The translations under genes and the position numbers were made by a program. This document shows positions 39,001-48,000 of a stretch of DNA of 64,000 bases, one piece after another (the first letter of the stretch is position 1; each line of letters begins with the position of its first letter). The stretch is from contig BGZK01001287.1 in assembly GCA_005406025.1 (NCBI GenBank), positions 1-64,000 of the forward strand. Direction: 5' to 3'. The notes beneath the pieces were generated by a model that had not been told where the DNA came from, ran no database searches, and worked only from the letters and a program-made list of their open reading frames with translations. Source of the stretch: Eumeta japonica. Taxonomy: Eukaryota; Arthropoda; Insecta; Lepidoptera; Psychidae.

Positions 39001-42000
39001 GTTGCTTTAATACACTAAGATTGCTCCATCATACAAATCTGTTGTAATGATTGACTTGGAGTTTTGAAGAATCTCATTTTTTTATATCAAGATGGCAAAA
39101 AAAAAAATAGTATGAACATAGTCAAAAAGGATAGTTGAATATATATATGTTTATATATAGGATAGTCAAAAAAAAATGTAGTATAATCCGATACATGCTT
39201 TTCGGTGTCTTTGAATTTAGGCGCAAGGCGTGCCAAGCGTTTTGCAGGGATTGTTCAAGTCAGCACGGCGTCAGAGGGTGGGAGGTCGCAGTACTCCTGT
39301 CTACTAATCGCCGTGCCTGAAATGGTTCGGCGCGTGTTATCTAATATTTTGCGACTGACTGTATATGAGCGAAGTTTGACATACAGCTAACTTTGCAGAT
39401 GTCAAAATTTTACACCACAATATGTAGTCCATGAATTTAATTATATAATTTATTTAAAATCAATGTTCACATAAAAAAATAGACCTATCGGGTTGTCGAT
39501 ACCTTGTTATTATCAACAGCATGTGTGCCTTGTATCAATTCTGTGCTCAATTGGATAACAGCTTGTGATCGACTCGTATATTGGGTCCATGCCATCTTAT
39601 TGACACCACAATAAGAAGTCTTCAAGAAAATAGCCTAATTTTTTTAAAACATAATAGTGACTTCCTTGCGATTGCAGTTGTCCATGGGCGGCGGTAATCA
39701 CCTACTCTCCGGTGGCTCGTATTTTTTCCCCCTTTAAAATACTAAAAAAAAAATGTTAGATAAATGTTTTCAAATAAATCTTTTAAGCTTATTATTACAT
39801 AAACAGTTTAATCTGGCATTGGTTATACTTAAGTTTGAATCTAAAGAGTAATTTCTGTTTACAAATAGCCTTATTTTGGAGAATCGATTATTCATCTTGA
39901 GTATAAAAATAATTTCATCAATTATTTTTCCTTTTTTAGGTTTTCTGTCTTTGTTTCGCCGTGAATACAGAAGTGTTTGGACAAATACAAGTACACTCAC
40001 TGAAAGATAACGGGGAGAACATTCCCGTTACTTACGAGAATAAAAATGAATATGTTACTTTATATGTAGACTTCTTGCTTAACAAATCTGTTGAAAATCA
40101 ATTCAAGGCGTTCAATCAGGGATTTCAAAAGGTATTGGGATAATAATAATAGCTATGCTCAAATGAGTTTTTATATATGCATAAAGTACAATTGCATATA
40201 TACATTATTAATATACGTATGTATAATTTTTTTTTTAGATTTTGTGTCATCACATGAAATGTTAATTGCTCTGATTGTCAATAACAACGTGGACGGGATA
40301 CTATTTGATTTTGGTCCCGATCTCGGTGTCTATTGCGATCTCCGTCCCATTCTCGATTCCTTATATCGAATCTATCTTTAATTTATAGGCCTTAAAATTT
40401 CAAAAATATTTTGGCTTCTAAATGAATGGAAGCCCCATATAAACTTCGTCCCCAATTTCACTCATTTATGGATTGCATTTCCAAAAATAATGCAACACTA
40501 ATTATTTCTTACAAAGATCTCAAAAAACTGTGTACGTATGTAGGATAGACTGGGTACGGTTGAAAAAAAAAAACAAATATCTCGCGAATGGTTACGAAGT
40601 GAGGGAGGGTCATAAGGGGAGAACGAAGCGGACGACAGGTACGAACACGTATCTTAATGTTGCGATGTTCCCCGCGCAGTGTCGTTGTGTACAAGAGATC
40701 GTATTGTATTTTGGTACCCAAAAGTAAGTATTTTATCTTCTTAAATTTATGATATAATCATGTGTGATTTTTTATGAAAGTTGTAGAATATTTAATAATA
40801 ACTAGTTTCAATGTGTTACTATTACAACCATTTTTATAAACTGTCTTTTACTAAAGGCGGGGTTGGGGATTGTTGAAACAATTTTTGTGCGTACTGTTAA
40901 AACAGTAAATATATATATTTTTTTCTTTTTTAGATGCCGAGAGTTCGCGTAAGAAAGACTTCCAGAGGACAGAATGACTTGTCGAGATATGAAGATGCAT
41001 ATGAGAAGGTTAAAGCTGGAGATTCACTACGAAAAATGGCGGACAAGCATGGAATTAACTACTGTTCTCTCTTGAGATATCGACGAAAGCAACATGCATC
41101 AAATCATTCTATTCAGAGAACAGATTTGTAGAAAAGTGTATTCAATACACCAGTTGTAAACAGTGGGCTATCGAAAACTGTTCAGGTGGTCTTAGCTAGA
41201 TTTGCCACAATTGTGACTCAGTTTGATCCTTAAGCTAAATTTTTATTTGATTGAAAAAATGTTTTATTTTAGTTTATCCTTAAAATTATTTTCGTTTAGT
41301 TTGCTTTGTTTTAGAATATATTGTTGATCTTTATTATTTTTGTTAATTGCATTAATTGTTTATTACTCCTTAAATGCTGATTGAAAATATCATTATAAGT
41401 ATTAAAAACTTGAAGACTGATTAATGTTGTCATATAGTGCCATAATTATGTTTATGATTAGAATTTATAGCAAATAAAACGTGTTAAAATATTATATTTT
41501 GTATTTGCATGCGTTTCAACTGATCCCAATCGCTGTTTCAACCGCCCCTGGCATGGAGACGATTGAAACGAATTGATTTTTTAAAAATTTTGCATACCTC
41601 TAAAAATAGCACCCCAGGAACTAAAATAACATAGCTCTTTCGCAATTAGAAATGCTCTCTTGAGTTTGACATATCCTCATTACAAGGTTTATAAACAACA
41701 ATAAAAGTTGAAGCGTTTCAACCATACCCAGTCTACTGTACTAAAAACGAACGTAAGAAGTTATACTTCTTTGGTGTAACAAAATAAAAGTAACTCCAAA
41801 AGGACGCACGCGCGCGCATCCGTCAGCTGTCGCTAAATGCTAAGCATGTACTTCGTGAATTTACACCTTCACGTTCTGAGCAATTTTTCTCAGAAACAGC
41901 TACTTCAATGATAATGGTTATTTTCACCAAGTTGTTTTAAAAAAGGAGATTATGAATATTCGTGGAAAGATGCGATTCCATACGGCATATTTATATATAA

Positions 42001-45000
42001 ATATATATCATTCGTATTGATATGAAACATGTGTCTTAGTTTTAAAATATTTGATTAATTACTTTGAATGTAGTTATCAGTTCTCACGCGCGAATATACA
42101 TATGTGATAGATATCCATAATTTTTATTTTACTAGTAGCCTTAAAACTTGACAGACATTTACCAACCAATTTTGTGGTATTGATTTAGATGTATGTATGC
42201 GAAAGAACTTCGTGATGTCGATTTAGATGTAGGTGCGCGCGCGCATCTTAATAATTTTTATGCCTTAAACATAAAAATTTTTGGCAGATGAGAATTGTGC
42301 ACCTTTACACTCTTAGCCCTCCACCCATAGTAACCCTTAAAGGTTGAGTTTTAAGAAGCCATAAAATATTTCTTTAATTGAAAAGAAGTACTTAAAGATA
42401 AATTTCAATGACTCGTAATTTCATACTTCCATGACACAAATATTCACCTCCCTTTTCTCTCTTTTAATGATGCTATTCTCAAAAATCTTTCTTAGTGATT
42501 GTATACATTTTAAAATAAGATAATATAGTAATATAAATACGCGCCTATTTCCCATAAGGGCAGGCAGAAACTAGGGAAAGGCTCGCAGCAGTTTCGCACA
42601 AATTTCGCTCTACAAGCCTTATCAGTGTCGTTGGCAAACTATGCAAAAAATTGTTATTGAAAGGGTTGTGAATAAGATTGTAAATAAAATCTGGGATGTA
42701 CAAGCGGGATTTCGAAAAGGGATGGTGTACGCGCCAAATTTTCTTATGAAACATTACGGAAAAGTTTTTGGCCACACGCCAAAGGTCTTTTGTACTTTTT
42801 GTACATCTAGAAAAAGCTTATGATAGAGTGGATAAGATGGTCTAAGGAGAACCTTATTCATGCATGGTGTAAATAGATAATAGATAGAAATTGATACGAG
42901 CACTGTAAGTTCTATACAAAGGCTCCAGTGCTTGCGTCAGAATAAATAGGGCATACACTTTCTGGTTTGACATCCGCAGGGGTGTCGGACAAGGATGTGT
43001 AGCTTCAACGTAGCTATTTCATGTATTCATGGATGTCTGTCGTATTTAAAAGAGTGAGTTTGGACTAAGAATGGATGAGCTGTCTATCAAGCACCTCCTG
43101 TACGTCGACGATCAAGTAATGTTTGCGTGCGACTTGCAGCCAATGGTAACTAAATGAATGATTCTGTTAAGACAATGACATGAAAATAATTTCAGTATAA
43201 TCAAAATGATATGTTTGAAAGAGACGAAAGCACTACCGAATGTAGTATATTAGGGCGTGGAAAAGTTTTTTACGTCTCGAAAAGAGTATGCCAATTTTCA
43301 AATCAATAGGACTTATAATTTCGGAAATCTTATAAAATGACGATTTTTTTTTGGATAGGATTTGCGTAAAATCCGTTCTTAATGAGCGTCTACGTTCCGA
43401 AAAGAGTAACCATACCGAATTTTAAGTCAATCGGACCTATAGTTTCGGAGATCTCGTGATGAGTTAGTCGGTCAGTGGTATTATCAGTTGCTTGTACATT
43501 AGGTCGGGGAAAAAGATTTTTCGATTTGTATAAGAAAAGTTGCAGTAAATCTCTTTGGTTGTGCTGTTTGTGTATGGTTATTTTTAATATCATTAAATAG
43601 ATGACATTTTGAAAAAAGAAAAATAAAAAGTAAATACGGTTCCCGCCATTTTTCTATTGTTTTTCTGTCCACCAAAATGAGCGTATTTAATTTAAAAATT
43701 CGATACATTTTAAAGTTTTATTACAAAAAAGGGAAAAATGCGATGCAAGCTACGAAAAAAAAATTGACTTTTATGAACCTAAGGTAATGTCGGTAAGACT
43801 AGCACAAAACTTGTTAAGAGATTTCAGTCCGTTAATTTTGATGTTAAAGATAAACCTCGCTCTGGTTGACCTGTTACAGATAACGTCGATGCTATTTTAA
43901 AAAAGTTAGGGCGAGATTAGCATATTAGTACTTACGACATAGCTGAAAACTTAGGGTTTGACCACAAAATAGTTATGACCCATTCGATAAAAGCTGGATG
44001 TACAAAAAAGCTAGTTACTTGGATCCCATGCTAACGAATTGAAAGAAATCTTATGAATCGTATACTCATTTGCCATTCTCTATTGAACCGTAATGAAACA
44101 ACTGTTTTTGCAAAGATTGATCACTGATGATGAAAAATGGCTTATTCACGACAAGAAAATGCGAAAAAGATTATGGTCAAAAGGCAAGCTAATTCCACAG
44201 ACTATAGCGAAAATCGGGTTAACTCGCAATAAGCTGATGCTATGTGTAATGTGTATGTTGGGATTGAAAACTCTTTTACCGCGGAGAAAAACCGTAAATT
44301 CGGAATTCTACTGCCAACAGTTAATAAGACTCAAGTAAGAAGTAGAGAAAAAACGGCTGGAAGTAAAAAAATATGATGAAAAATTATCTTGAATTTGCAT
44401 ATAAAATATGAATAAACTGTTTCCCCAACCTTATATTTGTATATAGAAGGTGAGAGTATCAAACAAGTGAAAGAGTTTGTATGCTTGGTTAGTGTGTTTA
44501 CAAACGATGGTAACCACGATAGAAATATTGAAAGGAGACTGAATTCGGAAAATAAAATGAATGGGGCCTTGCTTGCTGTTATGGATAGTAAAAGTGTCTT
44601 ACGATAAGCGCGTTTGGCTATCCATAATGGGGACCTCGTCCTTATGTTATGTAAAATAGTGCAAGTTGGGTATGCTAGATGAAAAATGAAAGTAGAATCA
44701 ATTTAATTGACATGCGATTTCTGCATTATGTGTGGAGAGTCTTTGAGAGATAGGTGTAAAAACAGTGTTGTCAGAGAACCGTGGCGTTTGAAGGAAGATG
44801 TAGTGACTAGAGTAGAAGAATGTATGTTACAGTGGTTTGGCCATTTTGAAAAGGATGAACGAAAGTAGACTGACAATACAAATTTATAAAGTAGATTTGT
44901 TGTGGTGTATTAAAGAAGACCAAATTTTAACCATTTGAAACTGACAAATTTGCGCGAAGAGATTGATGGATGTCAGTGAAGTAATTCATATGTACAAAGA

Positions 45001-48000
45001 TTGTACCATGTGGAAATCTACGAAATTAAATTATGAAGAATTTTAAGTTTCTCGACTCGGCACGTTTAACTGTGTTGATCAAATCAGTCAGTTTTTTTTT
45101 GCATAGATTTTATATGGATATGTCCTTTTATATACATAACTAACAGCATCAATATTAGTCGCTATACAAAACAAGTTGAAGTCATAGAACAATGAGCTTG
45201 TATTTTTGAGTTCTGCCTTTATCCAATTCTTGCGCTGTTTTTGCCTTTTGTTAATGTCATGTCTTTTTAACTAGAGTCCACATACTCCTCGTTTTGTAGT
45301 TTTTCACCATGTCGACCCGTCTCTTGCTTTTTGATATTACTTGGTAATTTGCAGTAAACAAGATTAAACAGCGGAATTATAAAGATATTTTATCTGTCAA
45401 AAAAATTCTTTTATTTGTTTTAGGTATGCGGTGGGAGAATAATAAAATTATTTAGATCCCATGAATTAATGGCCGTTGTTATGGGTAACGAAGAATATGA
45501 TTGGGAAGTTTTCGAAAGTAATGCTGAGTATAAAAATGGTTATTTAGCTTCTGATCAGCAAATCAGGTTAGTGATATTTGTAATTGTAGATTATTATCAA
45601 AATAACTTTCGTAATACCATTTTGAAATTAATCTATTTAAATGAGTTATTTCACACATATGTCGTAAGGGTAATTAATTTTTTTTTTCACTTTGTTACAC
45701 TATGTACGTAATAACCTTCCTCAGTTCTTTAAGTACTACATGCACTTCGGGTCATGTTGACCCGATTCTATTTATATTAGGTAAATACTTTTAATTATAT
45801 GCCAAATCTAATTATTTATAATGCTTATTTATTTAATGAAAATACAGACAATAATAAAATATTACACATTTTATTGGCAACATGACAAAGCACAAAATCT
45901 CACATGTCTTGAACATAATGCTTTTTAACTTTTTTACTTATTTTTGAAGTTTTTACACCTTTCGAAAATAGACATACACTGCATCTCGTTTTTTCATTAG
46001 AACCCTGAGAAACAAATTTACCACACCTAACTGCACTCGTTGCACTAATTCCAAAAGTTGCATTCCAAGGAAGAGTCTTCCTGCACTCTATATGATAATT
46101 TATCAATTCCCTGCAAATATTCTCCAAAACGAAATAATATTGTCGAAAAGGACATATGCCTCTGACTGAATAGTATTTGTTCAATAATGGTAATATTTGT
46201 ATTTGAGTCATAAAACAAGCAAAATGAGACTCATTCAGCCCATATATCTCTCACAGTTGCTAATTTATCACTCTGTCTTCTTGTTTCCTAATCAGAATGT
46301 TTATTAAACCTCAACCACATAAGTTTACCATTTTTTGAGCATATTTGGTTTTCATTAGCATTTGTTACCAATAACATGTTTTGAAAAAGACTACATCGCT
46401 GTTTGTTTCGTCATCACTGCTTCCATCGTCCAAATTATGTTGATGTTGTCGGCAGCGGTTTCGTCCAAATTATGTTGATGTTGTCGGCAGCGGTTTCGTC
46501 CAAATTATGTTGATGTTGTCAGCAGCGGTTTCGTCCAAATTATGTTGATGTTGTCGGCAGCGGTTTCGTCCAAATTATGTTGATGTTGTCGGCAGCGGTT
46601 TCGTCCAAATTATGTTGATGTTGTCGGCAGCGGTTTCGTCCAAATTATGTTGATGTTGTCGGCAGCGGTTTCGTCCAAATTATGTTGATGTTGTCGGCAG
46701 CGGTTTCGTCCAAATTATGTTGATGTTGTCGGCAGCGGTTTCGTCCAAATTATGTTGATGTTGTCGGCAGCGGTTTCGTCCAAATTATGTTGATGTTGTC
46801 GGCAGCGGTTTCGTCCAAATTATGTTGATGTTGTCGGCAGCGGTTTCGTCCAAATTATGTTGATGTTGTCGGCAGCGGTTTCGTCCAAATTATGTTGATG
46901 TTGTCGGCAGCGGTTTCGTCCAAATTATGTTGATGTTGTCGGCAGCGGTTTCGTCCAAATTATGTTGATGTTGTCGGCAGCGGTTTCGTCCAAATTATGT
47001 TGATGTTGTCGGCAGCGGTTTCGTCCAAATTATGTTGATGTTGTCGGCAGCGGTTTCGTCCAATTATGTTGATGTTGTCGGCAGCGATTTCGTCCAAATT
47101 ATGTTGATGTTGTCGGCAGCGGTTTCGTCCAAATTATGTTGATGTTGTCGGCAGCGGTTTCGTCCAAATTATGTTGATGTTGTCGGCAGCGGTTTCGTCC
47201 AAATTATGTTGATGTTGTCGGCAGCGGTTTCGTCCAAATTATGTTGATGTTGTCGGCAGCGGTTTCGTCCAAATTATGTTGATGTTGTCGGCAGCGGTTT
47301 CGTCCAAATTATGTTGATGTTGTCGGCAGCGGTTTCGTCCAAATTATGTTGATGTTGTCGGCAGCGGTTTCGTCCAAATTATGTTGATGTTGTCGGCAGC
47401 GGTTTCGTCCAAATTATGTTGATGTTGTCGGCAGCGGTTTCGTCCAAATTATGTTGATGTTGTCGGCAGCGGTTTCGTCCAAATTATGTTGATGTTGTCG
47501 CAAAGTTTCGTCCAAATTATGTTGATGTTGTCAGCAGCGGTTTCGTCCAAATTATGTTGATGTTGTCGGCAGCGGTTTCGTCCAAATTATGTTGATGTTG
47601 TCGGCAGCGGTTTCGTCCAAATTATGTTGATGTTGTCGGCAGCGGTTTCGTCCAAATTATGTTGATGTTGTCGGCAGCGGTTTCGTCCAAATTATGTTGA
47701 TGTTGTCGGCAGCGGTTTCGTCCAAATTATGTTGATGTTGTCGGCAGCGGTTTCGTCCAAATTATGTTGATGTTGTCGGCAGCGGTTTCGTCCAAATTAT
47801 GTTGATGTTGTCGGCAGCGGTTTCGTCCAAATTATGTTGATGTTGTCGGCAGCGGTTTCGTCCAAATTATTCTCAACTTCGCTAACTATTTCATCATCGG
47901 AACTCACATCATGTTTATAATTTGAGAAATAGAAAAATCAGACTGATTATTAGCCATTTCCACCACCAACAGAACACCATAAACTCCAAGTAACTAATAA

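Larger units (their letters stand above)
40132..45423. other. Herc4 intron 17
   Basis: 5.3-kb intron carrying a short pogo-like element (40548-41733), a repeat segment near 41885-41975, and a LINE (about 42600-45010) split by a mariner (43502-44430). Confidence 0.75.

Noticed and set aside
42545..42775. 76-codon minus-strand ORF
   Set aside because: Antisense shadow of the LINE RT region.
46430..47871. CRISPR-like array of identical units
   Set aside because: The units are head-to-tail with no unique spacers; this is a eukaryotic minisatellite.
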